From: Acidobacteriota bacterium
Lineage (GTDB): Bacteria > Acidobacteriota > Holophagae > Holophagales > Holophagaceae
Length of the DNA stretch: 64,000 bases
Assembly: GCA_016192145.1 (NCBI GenBank)
Contig: JACPUT010000018.1
Span: forward strand, 62,001-126,000
Direction of reading: 5' to 3'
The position numbers and the translations under genes were made by a program. Of the stretch, positions 19,480-27,584 are shown one piece after another. The notes below the pieces were generated by a model. It did not search any database, was not told the DNA's origin, and saw only the letters and a program-made list of their open reading frames with translations. The number at the start of each line of letters is the position of its first letter. Positions within the stretch are counted from its first letter, which is position 1.

Positions 19480-19977
19480 ATGAGCAATCTGCTGGTACAC
19501 CGACCCACTTCCCTCCGAACCCCCCTGACGGAAGGGCTCGATCCGTTCACCTCCATGAACCGGCTCCTCAATTGGGACCCTTTTCAGGAAATGTTCGGAA
19601 TGACCTTTCCACGTTCCCTGAGCCGGCTTTCAGAATCGGGGATGGCCTTGATTCCTCCCCTGGAGGCCAAGGAGACGCCCACGTCCTTCGTGTTCAAGGC
19701 GGATCTCCCGGGCATCAAGGAAGAGGATGTGGATGTCTCGATTTCCGGGAACCGGTTGAGCCTCAGTGGTAAGCGCGAGGCCGAAACCCGTGAGGAGGGT
19801 GAGACCTATCTCACCTATGAGCGCAATTTCGGCGCCTTCAACCGCACTTTCACCCTTCCGGAGTTGGTTGATACGGACAAGGTGAATGCGGAGTTGAAGG
19901 AAGGCGTGCTCACCATCACCCTGCCCAAGGTCCCCGAGGCCCGGGCGAAGGCGATCAAGGTGAAGGAAATCAAATAG
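19480..19977 (+). CDS. Small heat-shock protein (Hsp20/alpha-crystallin)
   Basis: A 165-residue ATP-independent holdase chaperone. The alpha-crystallin domain covers about residues 60-150 ([28 protein letters not shown]), and the C-terminal IKV resembles the I-x-I oligomerisation motif. ATG 19480 follows AAAGGAG. Followed 40 bp later by a second, diverged Hsp20 gene. Small heat-shock proteins often assemble as mixed oligomers, so the pair may co-assemble. Confidence 0.92.
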   Translation: MSNLLVHRPTSLRTPLTEGLDPFTSMNRLLNWDPFQEMFGMTFPRSLSRLSESGMALIPPLEAKETPTSFVFKADLPGIKEEDVDVSISGNRLSLSGKREAETREEGETYLTYERNFGAFNRTFTLPELVDTDKVNAELKEGVLTITLPKVPEARAKAIKVKEIK

Positions 19978-20017
19978 GACGAATGGCTTCCGCAGAATGT
20001 GACCGGAGGAGCCAGCC

Positions 20018-20485
20018 ATGAGCGAATTGTTCACCCGATACATCCACCTCCCGCCCCGGATTCAGGAAGAGCGGCATGTCGGCCCGTTGGGCCGGGCCGG
20101 GTTGAAACCCGTTCCCCGGATCAAGGGATGGCATCGCGCCTTCCAGCCGGCCTTGGAAGTTGCAGACGCTCCAAACTGCTATTTGGTGCGGTTGGATCTC
20201 CCTGGTGTTCGACGAGAGGACCTGGAGGTCACCGTCCAAGGTGAGGAGCTGGTCATCCAGGGCTGCAGGAATCCGGAACCCGGCCACGAGGGCCCCTGGC
20301 GTGGGGAACGGGGATTTGGCAATTTCACGCGCAAGGTGCAGTTGCCTGAGCACGTAGATTCCAATCGCGTGGAGGCGGTCTTGAATTCGGGTGTATTGAC
20401 GCTCACGGTGCCCAAGTGGCAGCCCATGACGCCCCGAAAGGTCAGGGTGGGGCATCAGAGGCGCTTCATCCACTTCGGCTCCTGA
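20018..20485 (+). CDS. Small heat-shock protein (Hsp20), diverged copy
   Basis: A 155-residue second Hsp20. The alpha-crystallin domain is recognisable from YLVRLDLPGVRREDLEVTV to GVLTLTVPK, but the N-terminus (rich in Arg/Pro) and the C-terminus (ending IHFGS) differ from the upstream copy and lack an I-x-I motif. Same strand and operon. A hairpin terminator follows directly. Confidence 0.88.
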   Translation: MSELFTRYIHLPPRIQEERHVGPLGRAGLKPVPRIKGWHRAFQPALEVADAPNCYLVRLDLPGVRREDLEVTVQGEELVIQGCRNPEPGHEGPWRGERGFGNFTRKVQLPEHVDSNRVEAVLNSGVLTLTVPKWQPMTPRKVRVGHQRRFIHFGS

Positions 20486-20494
20486 CATCGGTGC

Positions 20495-20534
20495 GGGCCG
20501 CCTACCGGTCAGGGCGGCCCATCCTCCTTTTTTT
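20495..20534 (+). terminator. Hairpin terminator after the hsp20 pair
   Basis: GGGCCGCC (20495-20502) pairs with GGCGGCCC (20513-20520), followed after seven bases by a run of seven T. A good intrinsic terminator for the hsp20 operon. Confidence 0.75.
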
Positions 20535-20549
20535 CGAAGGTCGGTTGCG

Positions 20550-21245
20550 ATGGTCATGACTCATCCAGGTCTGTGGATCGCCGGGGAACGCCAGGTGCTG
20601 ATCCCCTGCGGGCCCGTGGAGCTGGAAGGCACCTTATCGCTTCCCCCCCGAGCGGAGGGGCTCGTCCTCTTCGCCCATGGCAGCGGAAGCGGCCGTCATA
20701 GCCCCCGCAACCAGTTCGTGGCCCGGTTTCTCCAGAAGGGGAGCCTGGGAACCCTGCTCTTCGACTTGCTCACGCCTCATGAAGAGCGGATCGATGATGC
20801 CACCCGCGAATTTCGTTTCGATCTCGACCTGCTCGCCCAACGACTGATGGCCGCGGTCCGATGGGCCGCCCAGGAGCCGAGTACGCGGTTCCTGCCCTTG
20901 GGGTTGTTCGGTGCGAGCACGGGAGCCGCGGCGGCCTTGAGGGTCGCCGCGGAGCCTGGGGTCCGGATCGACGCGGTGGTGAGCCGGGGAGGGCGCCCGG
21001 ACTTGGCGGAGGATGCCCTCCCAAATGTCAAGGCGCCCACTCTGCTCATCGTGGGTGGGTTGGATGGCGAGGTGATTCGGATGAACCGCTCGGCCCTTGG
21101 TCAGATGAGCCGATGCAAGCGGGAACTCCGAATCGTGAATGGGGCAACCCACCTCTTCGAGGAACCTGGAGCCCTGCGGGTCGTGGCGGGCCATGCCTCG
21201 GAATGGTTCCGGACGCACCTCGGATCGCAGGGAGGGGAGCCATGA
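20550..21245 (+). CDS. Alpha/beta hydrolase (dienelactone hydrolase-like)
   Basis: A 231-residue cytosolic alpha/beta-hydrolase. An N-terminal LFAHGSGSGRHSPRN is followed by the nucleophile elbow GASTGAAA (Ser near residue 125), a late Asp in VGGLDGEV and His in GATHLFEEP. This version, coupled by a 4-bp overlap to a phosphoribosyltransferase, is a familiar gene pair in stress-type clusters of other bacteria, where its substrate is also unknown. Confidence 0.82.
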   Translation: MVMTHPGLWIAGERQVLIPCGPVELEGTLSLPPRAEGLVLFAHGSGSGRHSPRNQFVARFLQKGSLGTLLFDLLTPHEERIDDATREFRFDLDLLAQRLMAAVRWAAQEPSTRFLPLGLFGASTGAAAALRVAAEPGVRIDAVVSRGGRPDLAEDALPNVKAPTLLIVGGLDGEVIRMNRSALGQMSRCKRELRIVNGATHLFEEPGALRVVAGHASEWFRTHLGSQGGEP

Positions 21246-21889
21246 TCACCCCCTATCACAACCGGGTGGAGGCCGGGCATGTGCTGGCCTTGGCCTTGAA
21301 AAGTTTCAGAAACCGAATGGATGCCATCGTCCTGGGATTGCCCCGGGGCGGCGTGCCGGTGGCATATCAGATCGCGGAAGCCTTGCACCTTCCCTTGGAT
21401 GTCCTGGTGGTCCGGAAACTGGGGTTGCCGGGGCAGGAGGAACTGGCCATGGGGGCCTTGGCCCAAGGCGAGGGAATCGTATTCAATCCCGATGTCCTCG
21501 ATTCCTACCACCCGGGCACCCGGGAAATCGAGCGGACGGTCCAGCGGGAGCAGCGTGAACTGCGCCGTCGGGAGTTGGCCTACCGAACGGGCAAACCGCC
21601 GTTGGATGTGAAGGGGCTCACGGTCATCCTGGTGGACGATGGCCTGGCCACGGGAGCCACGATGCGGGCCGCCGTGCAGGCCCTTCGCAAGCAGGAGCCC
21701 GCCGCCATCGTGGTCGCGGTTCCAGTGGCGCCCCCCGACACTTGCATGGAGCTGGAGCGGGAAGTGGATCAGCTCGTATGCCCCAAGCGGCCCCCCTACT
21801 TCTCCGCCATCGGCCAGTGGTATGAGGATTTCGGACAAACCAGCGATGAGGAGGTTCTCGCCCTATTGAGTCATTCGGAGGTTCATTGA
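21242..21889 (+). CDS. Phosphoribosyltransferase-fold protein
   Basis: A 215-residue type I phosphoribosyltransferase. The PRPP-binding motif is VILVDDGLATGAT near residue 128, and a PRGGVPVAYQIA flap sits near residue 37. The family usually binds PRPP and a base, but this subgroup (linked with a dienelactone hydrolase-like gene) has no assigned base. Starts in the overlap with the hydrolase gene (ATGA). A regulatory or salvage role is possible. Confidence 0.85.
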   Translation: MITPYHNRVEAGHVLALALKSFRNRMDAIVLGLPRGGVPVAYQIAEALHLPLDVLVVRKLGLPGQEELAMGALAQGEGIVFNPDVLDSYHPGTREIERTVQREQRELRRRELAYRTGKPPLDVKGLTVILVDDGLATGATMRAAVQALRKQEPAAIVVAVPVAPPDTCMELEREVDQLVCPKRPPYFSAIGQWYEDFGQTSDEEVLALLSHSEVH

Positions 21890-21947
21890 TCCAGATCCGC
21901 GCCGTTCCCTGAAACGGGTCGGTGCACGCGGTTCGGCGGAGGTTCCC

Positions 21948-23153
21948 ATGCGTTGGAAATCCGCAAGACCTGCAAGCCCCCCGGGAAGGGACTCCCTGGT
22001 GGAGCGGATGCTCGCCTTCATGGATGCGGTGCCCTACCGGTGGGCGCTGATCTATGCCGTGATCGCAGGGGTGGGAGGTTGGCTTTCGGATTGGTACATG
22101 TCCGAGATGCAGATCCCGCGCCACCTCTACCTTTTCGCCATGGTGAAGAACGGGGGGTTCGTCCTCCTGACCGCGGGTCTGCTCTACCTCCTGCTGAGGC
22201 GCGAGGTGCGGGTGCTCCAAACCATCAACCGCACCCTCCAGGAAGAGCGGGTATTCAATCAAGCCCTGCTGCAGAGCCTTTCGGAGGGGATCGTGGCCAC
22301 GGCCCGGGATGGATCGGTCTGCGTGTTCAACCGCGCCGCGAAGGAGCTGCTGGGATCTCCGGAGGCGCTGGTGGAAGGTCGGGAGGGTCGGTTCTTCAAG
22401 GCGGATGGCGTCACCCCCCTGAATCCTCCCGATGGCCCCATGGCCCGCGCCCGGCGTGGCGAAACGGTTCACGAACTGGAAATGGTGCTCCGGTCCCCCG
22501 GCGCCCCGCCCAGGGTGCTGCTCGCCCATGCGGGCCCCATCCGCTTGGCCGATGGCCAACTCCTGGGTGCCGTGGTTGGGTTGCTGGACGTGACGGAAAT
22601 GAAGTTCTACGTCCACAAGGCCTTTCACGATCCGCTCACGGAGCTGCCCAATCGAGCCCTGTTGCTTGACCGCCTCACCCAAGCGCTGCGGTCCTTGGAG
22701 CGGCGGCCTCGGACCCTCGCATTACTCTTCCTGGATCTGGATGAGTTCAAGCCTGTCAACGACCTCAGGGGCCATGGGGTGGGCGATCAAGTGCTGGTGG
22801 AAGTCGGAGTCAGGCTCTCGGAGTGCCTGCGACCGGAGGACACGCTGGCCCGGATGGGAGGCGACGAGTTCATCCTCCTGCTGGATGAGATTGAGAATTC
22901 CATGGCGGCCCTGAAGGTCGCCCACCGGGTCGCGGAACTCATCGCCCGGCCCTTCCTGATCGAAGGGGAGGAAATCCGGATCTCCGCGAGCGTGGGTGTG
23001 GCCCTCACGCGGGCTCCCATGGCTCCCAGCCGGTTCCTGCACCAGGCCGATCTGGCCATGTATTCCGCCAAGCGCTCGCCCACGAAGGGCCGGTGCGAGC
23101 TCTTCTTGGCTGAGGTCCATGGGGAACCGGAAAGCCCCGGGGAGGTGCCCTGA
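21948..23153 (+). CDS. Membrane-bound PAS-GGDEF diguanylate cyclase
   Basis: A 401-residue protein with two membrane helices (about residues 30-85), a PAS domain (about 100-215, FNQALLQSLSEGIVATARDG) and a GGDEF domain (about 225-385). The signature is intact (RMGGDEF), so it should make c-di-GMP. The product-inhibition site R-x-x-D upstream of GGDEF reads RPEDTLARMGGDEF and may be present. No EAL domain. It overlaps the downstream Cys-rich gene by one base, which suggests linked function. Confidence 0.9.
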   Translation: MRWKSARPASPPGRDSLVERMLAFMDAVPYRWALIYAVIAGVGGWLSDWYMSEMQIPRHLYLFAMVKNGGFVLLTAGLLYLLLRREVRVLQTINRTLQEERVFNQALLQSLSEGIVATARDGSVCVFNRAAKELLGSPEALVEGREGRFFKADGVTPLNPPDGPMARARRGETVHELEMVLRSPGAPPRVLLAHAGPIRLADGQLLGAVVGLLDVTEMKFYVHKAFHDPLTELPNRALLLDRLTQALRSLERRPRTLALLFLDLDEFKPVNDLRGHGVGDQVLVEVGVRLSECLRPEDTLARMGGDEFILLLDEIENSMAALKVAHRVAELIARPFLIEGEEIRISASVGVALTRAPMAPSRFLHQADLAMYSAKRSPTKGRCELFLAEVHGEPESPGEVP

Positions 23154-23791
23154 TGTCCGACCACGCGCGCTGGGCGGGCAACCGCCGGGTGTTTGAACGC
23201 CGGGGGTGGCGGTGGGGACCCGTCGCCGTCGCCATGGCCCGACCTTTGGATGGCGGCTTTGTGCCGCGGCGCCCGGAAGCCCGCCGCATGGACTTGACCA
23301 TCCGGAAGGGCCCTTGGGCCTTCCTGAGAGGGACGGCATGGCCGGTGCTGCTGTCGACTCCGATCATCTATGGGGCGATCTTTCCCGCGCTGCTGCTCGA
23401 TCTCTACGTCGGGCTCTATCAGCTCATCTGCTGTCCGATCTACGGCATTCCCCGGACCAAGCGCAGCGATTACCTGATCCTGGACCGGGCGAAGCTGCCC
23501 TACCTCAACCTGTTCGAAAGGGCCGGGTGCTTGTACTGCAGCTATTTCAACGGGATGGTCGCCTACGTGCAGGAAGTCGCGGCGCGGACGGAGCAGCGGT
23601 TCTGCCCCATCAAACACGCCCGCAGGCCGAAGGTGTTCCATAGCCGGTACGCCCATTTCCTCGAATTCGGGGATGGGGAGGCCTATCACCGGAAATTGGG
23701 GATCGTACAGAAGGATTTTGGGGACCTTTCCGCGAAGGGCGCTCTGGAAGCGGCTGCCCCTCGGATCCCTTCCGATCCCCCAGAGCGTTGA
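23153..23791 (+). CDS. Conserved Cys-containing protein of unknown function
   Basis: A 212-residue protein. One long hydrophobic stretch (about residues 62-95) ends in CCPIYGIP. A soluble part with C126-x2-C129 and the string C151-P-I-K-H-A follows, then HSRY and EFGDGEAYH. The spacing of Cys and His suggests metal binding, perhaps at the membrane surface. I recognise this layout as a widespread uncharacterised family but cannot name it. The ATG overlaps the GGDEF gene's stop; a shorter start at 23288 is possible. Confidence 0.65.
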   Translation: MSDHARWAGNRRVFERRGWRWGPVAVAMARPLDGGFVPRRPEARRMDLTIRKGPWAFLRGTAWPVLLSTPIIYGAIFPALLLDLYVGLYQLICCPIYGIPRTKRSDYLILDRAKLPYLNLFERAGCLYCSYFNGMVAYVQEVAARTEQRFCPIKHARRPKVFHSRYAHFLEFGDGEAYHRKLGIVQKDFGDLSAKGALEAAAPRIPSDPPER

Positions 23792-24080
23792 ACCCGCCGC
23801 AGGGCCCGTACTTCGCAGGGCGCATGGGCGACCACCTTCGGGGTGGTCGCCCCCGAAGGGGAAGCGCTTCCAGGGGCTTCGCCCCTTTTTGGCCCACCCC
23901 GAGCAGCGAATCCGCATCACAACGCTTCAGCCGTTCCTCGGGGGCGGAGCCCCACACCACCGGAGGGCGGCTATTGCCGGATCCGTGAATCTCGACTTGG
24001 GGGGTCATGATTCTGCGCACAGGCCTGGGTTTGGCCGGCGCCCACATTGTCACCAGCGGATGTCTTGGAGGAGGGGCTGT
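23792..24080. other. Intergenic region with consecutive hairpins
   Basis: 289 bp without a supportable gene. It contains a perfect 11-bp stem GGGCGACCACC at 23826-23836 pairing with 23842-23852, then a small CCCCGAAGGGG palindrome and a terminator-like hairpin. The remainder up to 24080 shows no clear signal apart from a GGAGGAGG ribosome site before the next gene. Confidence 0.6.
23873..23890 (+). terminator. Intrinsic terminator
   Basis: GGGGC-TTC-GCCCC directly followed by five T. It is placed to end the transcript of the hydrolase-to-Cys-protein gene run. Confidence 0.65.
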
Positions 24081-24326
24081 ATGCCCGAGCATGGAGATCA
24101 GGTTCGTCGGGTGAACGCCATGGCCGAGCGCGTCTGGCAGGAGGAGCGGGTGCTCCTTTGTGACGCGGGGGAGTTGGAGGCCTTTTCCAAACTCTTCCCC
24201 ACCGACCGCCGCAGCGGATCGGCCCCATCCATCGATCTGGAGGCCCTGAACGGCCTGGGGCGGCCCCGGGGCTTCCTGGCCGCCTGGGATCATGGGGGGC
24301 TGATGCTCTCCCGGCTCCGGCTCTAA
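24081..24326 (+). CDS. Hypothetical protein
   Basis: An 81-residue soluble protein with a good GGAGGAGGGG site 6 nt before ATG. No motif recognised. The sequence reads as one compact mixed domain (VWQEERVLLCDAGELEAF, ending GLMLSRLRL). It is convergent with, and overlaps by 4 bp, the hydrolase on the other strand. Confidence 0.55.
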   Translation: MPEHGDQVRRVNAMAERVWQEERVLLCDAGELEAFSKLFPTDRRSGSAPSIDLEALNGLGRPRGFLAAWDHGGLMLSRLRL

Positions 24327-25198
24327 TCCCGGAGATCCGGGAAGGCCAGCTCCCGTTCGAGCCGGGAGGGGCCGCAGGGCTCTCCGCCCATGAAGCGCAC
24401 CACTTCCCGGATGACCGTTGGGTCCTTGAGGATGCGCCGGTGGCCGAGGCCGGTGGTGGGTAGGAGCCGCGCGCCGGGGTGGGCGCTGGCGGTGTCAATG
24501 GCCTCTTCCAGGGGAACCTCGCGATCCTGATCGTCGTGGACGACGAGCAGGGGCGTTGTGATACGGCGGGCCAGGCTGGGGCCTTCCACTTCCTCCCAGG
24601 TGCGGCCAACTCGCTGTTCGAAGTCGCATTCCAATGCGGGCCAGCGGCGGGCCTCCACGCCGAGGCGCTGCAGCAGCTGCCGGAAGAAGCGGCGGGGGTG
24701 GGCGGGCGCCGCCACCACCACCGCGCGGCGGGCGTCGAGCCCATCGGCCAGCGCGGCCAGGGTGGAGATGCCCCCGAGGGAGTGGCCCACGATGCCGTGG
24801 ATGGGGCCCAGGCGGGCCTCCGCGGCCTTCAGGGCCTCCGCGAACTGGGGGATGCTCGCCTGCCAGCCGGGGCTGCCGCCATGGGCGGGGGCATCGATCA
24901 CGACCGCGCGGAAATCCGCCTCGGCGAGGGCCGCGGCGAAGGCGCGCAATTGCCCGCCGCGCCCGCCCCAGCCGTGGATGAGCAGCACGAGGGGGCCCTT
25001 GCCGCGGCTGTGCGCCTGGAGGCTGCCGCCCCGGTAGGGGATGCGCAGCGGCGTCATGTGGCGCAGGGATTCCCGCTCCCGGGCGGTGGGTCTGTGCCGG
25101 GGCGGCGTGATGAAGAGGGCCTGGGCCAGGCGCCCCGTGGCGGGGGGATGCACCCGCTCCAGGAAGGCCACGGCGCGGCGCAGCAGGGGTTCGATCAT
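24323..25198 (-). CDS. Alpha/beta hydrolase
   Basis: A 291-residue alpha/beta-hydrolase. It shows the HGWGGRGGQ oxyanion loop, VIDAPAHGGSPG, the nucleophile elbow GHSLGG (Ser near residue 146), the acid in HDDQDREVP and the His in GLGHRRILKDP. ATG 25198 overlaps the end of the upstream tetR-type gene by 4 bp, so the regulator and hydrolase form one autoregulated unit. The substrate is unknown. Confidence 0.85.
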   Translation of the reverse strand: MIEPLLRRAVAFLERVHPPATGRLAQALFITPPRHRPTARERESLRHMTPLRIPYRGGSLQAHSRGKGPLVLLIHGWGGRGGQLRAFAAALAEADFRAVVIDAPAHGGSPGWQASIPQFAEALKAAEARLGPIHGIVGHSLGGISTLAALADGLDARRAVVVAAPAHPRRFFRQLLQRLGVEARRWPALECDFEQRVGRTWEEVEGPSLARRITTPLLVVHDDQDREVPLEEAIDTASAHPGARLLPTTGLGHRRILKDPTVIREVVRFMGGEPCGPSRLERELAFPDLRD

Positions 25199-25812
25199 GG
25201 GGTCACCAGGGCGTCGAGGCGCGCGGCGAAGGCGCGCCGGGCGAGGTCGAAGGCGCGGGGATCGTCGTGCAATTGATAGGCGTTGTTGGCGCCCATGGCG
25301 AGGGCCAGGAACTCGAAGGCGAGGAGGGAGGGGTCGGCCTCGTCCCGAAGGTGGCCCTCGGCTACGGCCTCCCGCACCGCGTGCTTGAGGAGGCCCGACC
25401 ACTGCTTCATGGCCTCCCGCACCCGATCCCGGACGGGGCCGGGGCGCCCATCGAATTCCGTGCTGGCCGCCGCGAAGAAGCAGCCGCCCCGGAAGGTCCT
25501 CGAGGGGCCGTAGGCCAGCCAGGACTCCAACAGCCCCCGGAGGCGGGGCAGGCCCTTGGGCAGGTGCTTCACCGGGTCGATGACGGCGGCGACGAAGAGC
25601 GCCCCTGCGGCTTCCACGGTGGCCAACTGGAGGCCCTCCTTGGAGCCGAAGTGGGCGAAGAGCCCCGCCTTGCTCAGGCCTGTGGCCTCGGCCAGCTGCC
25701 CGATGGAAAGCCCCTCCAGGCCATGGACGGAGGCCAGTTGCACGGCCTCCTCCAGGATGGCGCTGCGGGTGAGGCTGCCTTTCCGGGATTTCGGGATCTC
25801 AGCGGTGTCCAA
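25195..25812 (-). CDS. TetR-family repressor
   Basis: A 205-residue TetR/AcrR-type protein. The DNA-binding domain reads ILEEAVQLASVHGLEGLSIGQLAEATGLSKAGLFAHFGSKEGL (quoted as family pattern: helix-turn-helix at about residues 15-60). TTG 25812 is preferred because GGGAGG precedes it; the further upstream codons overlap the likely promoter. The ligand domain resembles the group that regulates hydrolases or oxidoreductases. The palindrome at 25841-25854 is its probable operator, which also faces the divergent gene at 25890. Confidence 0.85.
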   Translation of the reverse strand: MDTAEIPKSRKGSLTRSAILEEAVQLASVHGLEGLSIGQLAEATGLSKAGLFAHFGSKEGLQLATVEAAGALFVAAVIDPVKHLPKGLPRLRGLLESWLAYGPSRTFRGGCFFAAASTEFDGRPGPVRDRVREAMKQWSGLLKHAVREAVAEGHLRDEADPSLLAFEFLALAMGANNAYQLHDDPRAFDLARRAFAARLDALVTP

Positions 25813-25840
25813 GGGACCTCCCTTGATAATAAGAATAAAA

Positions 25841-25854
25841 CGAACGATCGTTCG
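25841..25854. promoter_or_regulatory. Probable TetR operator
   Basis: CGAACGATCGTTCG is a perfect 14-bp palindrome in an AT-rich patch. It lies 29 bp before the repressor start and 36 bp before the divergent gene, so one dimer site could control both directions. Confidence 0.75.
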
Positions 25855-25889
25855 AAACAAGTCCCCGAAGGGACTTTTTCGGAGGAACC

Positions 25890-26300
25890 ATGTTGCCCAG
25901 CCTGCTCATCCCCGCCCTCGTGATGGCCGCCCCCGGCGTCGACGAAGGCACCTTCGCCTTCACCAAGGCCCGCCTGGCGGCCGTGAAATCCGGGGACCTG
26001 GACCGGATCCTCGCCCTTTACGACCCCTGGGCCGAGGCCGTGGGCTCGGATGGGCGCCTGGCCAAGGGCTCCGACGCCCTCCGGGCCCGTTGGGCGGGCC
26101 TGCTGGCCAAGGGGCCCCTCCAGGTGGAGCTGAAGGAGATCAGCTACGTGGCCGGGCCCGATGGGGTCTTCGCCCACGCGGTGATCGCCCTGACCGCGCC
26201 GGGAGAGGCGCCGGTGCTGCAGCACGTCACCGAATACCGGGTGCGGAAGCAGGGGCGCTGGCTCCTGCGCTACGAATCCTTCCAGCGGGCCCAGGGGTGA
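25890..26300 (+). CDS. SnoaL/NTF2-like secreted protein
   Basis: A 136-residue protein with a short hydrophobic leader (MLPSLLIPALVMAAPG) and an NTF2-like cone fold of the DUF4440/SnoaL kind (FTKARLAAVKSGDLDRILALY, then HVTEYRVRKQGRWLLRYE). Such domains bind small hydrophobic molecules or act as non-catalytic partners. It is divergent from the TetR-hydrolase pair and shares their operator region. Confidence 0.75.
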   Translation: MLPSLLIPALVMAAPGVDEGTFAFTKARLAAVKSGDLDRILALYDPWAEAVGSDGRLAKGSDALRARWAGLLAKGPLQVELKEISYVAGPDGVFAHAVIALTAPGEAPVLQHVTEYRVRKQGRWLLRYESFQRAQG

Positions 26301-26426
26301 GGGGGCTGTAGGCTCTGGCCAACTTCTCCGCACCCTGATCCGGTTCATGCCCCCACGGATCCGGCTCATGCCGGATCCCGGGCCGGGGCGGGGAGGCAGG
26401 GGCAGGCTGGGGTGGAGGAAAACCCC

Positions 26427-27584
26427 ATGACCGATTCCACACCCTCCCCCCGCCGCCCCGATCTCGATGCCCTGCGCGTGGGCTGCATCCTGTTGCTGCA
26501 CCTCTACCACTCGGCCCGGATGTTCAACGTGGATGACCCCTGGCATGTGAAGGCTGCGGTCCTCCTGCCGGTGCTGAACGGGCCCATGGACGTGCTGCAC
26601 ATGGTTCGCATGCCCCTGCTCATGCTCGTGGCGGGCCTCGCCACGGCCTTCGCCTTGCGCAAGCGGAGCATCGGCACCTTCGCCCGGGATCGAGTGAAGC
26701 GGCTGCTGCTGCCCCTCGCCTTCGGAATGCTGGTGATCGTGCCGCCCCAGGTCTGGGTCGAGCGGGTGTGGACGGGGGCATCGACGGAGAGCTACTGGGC
26801 GTTCTGGCCTTCCGTGCTTCGGGGCGTGCCCTATCCCAAGGGGAGCCTCAGCTGGCACCACCTCTGGTTCGTGGCCTACCTGTTCGTGTTCTGCATGGCG
26901 GCGCTGCCCCTCTTCGCCTGGCTGAAGTCGGAGCGGGGGCAGGCCCGGCTGGCGCAAGCCGAAAGCTTTCTGGCCCGGGGCGCGAACCTCTGGTGGATGG
27001 CGGTCGTGATCATGGGCGGGCGCTTCCTCTTCCGGAATTTCAAGGAGACCCACGACCTCATCCACGATCCCAAGAACCTGGCCTTTTACGGCGGGCTCTT
27101 CGTGGCGGGGCACCTGCTGGGCCGGATGCCCAAGGTGGAAGGGCGGCTCCAGGAGCTCCGCCACTGGCACTTCGGATGGGCCCTGGTGCTCCTGACGGCC
27201 TCGCGCTTCTTCAACAACCTGCCCGCGCCCCTGGCCTACCTGACCTTCTACGGCGCCATCTGGGCTTCGCTCTGCGCGGTGTTGGGTTACGGCCGGACCC
27301 TCGTCACCTCCTCGCGGCCCTGGCTGGAGCACGCGCAATCCCTCGCCTATCCCTTCTACATCCTCCATCAGTCGGTGATCGTGGTGCTGGGCTGGTGGAT
27401 GCTGCGGCTCAACCTTGCACCGTGGACTTTCTTCATCGCGCTCACGGCGGCCTCCTTCGCCATCACTTGGGGCCTCTGCGAAGGCACGGCGCGCCTCGCG
27501 TGGCTGCGCCCCCTGTTGGGCATGGGCCCGCGGAAGGTGGAAGCGGCCCCGGCTCAGGGCATACTCCTGGGTGAGCCCTCCTGA
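26427..27584 (+). CDS. Acyltransferase-3-family membrane protein
   Basis: A 385-residue protein with about ten membrane helices. It has the acyltransferase 3 (OafA/OpgC-like) opening RRPDLDALRVGCILLLHLYHSARMF and a conserved His in YILHQSVIVVLG near the end. The family O-acylates sugars or lipids of the cell envelope. ATG 26427 is used with GGAGGA upstream. It overlaps the following lytS-type gene by one base. Target unknown. Confidence 0.82.
   Translation: MTDSTPSPRRPDLDALRVGCILLLHLYHSARMFNVDDPWHVKAAVLLPVLNGPMDVLHMVRMPLLMLVAGLATAFALRKRSIGTFARDRVKRLLLPLAFGMLVIVPPQVWVERVWTGASTESYWAFWPSVLRGVPYPKGSLSWHHLWFVAYLFVFCMAALPLFAWLKSERGQARLAQAESFLARGANLWWMAVVIMGGRFLFRNFKETHDLIHDPKNLAFYGGLFVAGHLLGRMPKVEGRLQELRHWHFGWALVLLTASRFFNNLPAPLAYLTFYGAIWASLCAVLGYGRTLVTSSRPWLEHAQSLAYPFYILHQSVIVVLGWWMLRLNLAPWTFFIALTAASFAITWGLCEGTARLAWLRPLLGMGPRKVEAAPAQGILLGEPS

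Noticed and set aside
26337-26372. Direct repeat GATCCGGTTCATGCC / GATCCGGCTCATGCC as an operator for the acyltransferase
   Set aside because: Two 15-bp copies 21 bp apart differ by one base. They could be a LytTR-type site, but this is one occurrence in GC-rich DNA and the pair is weak evidence.
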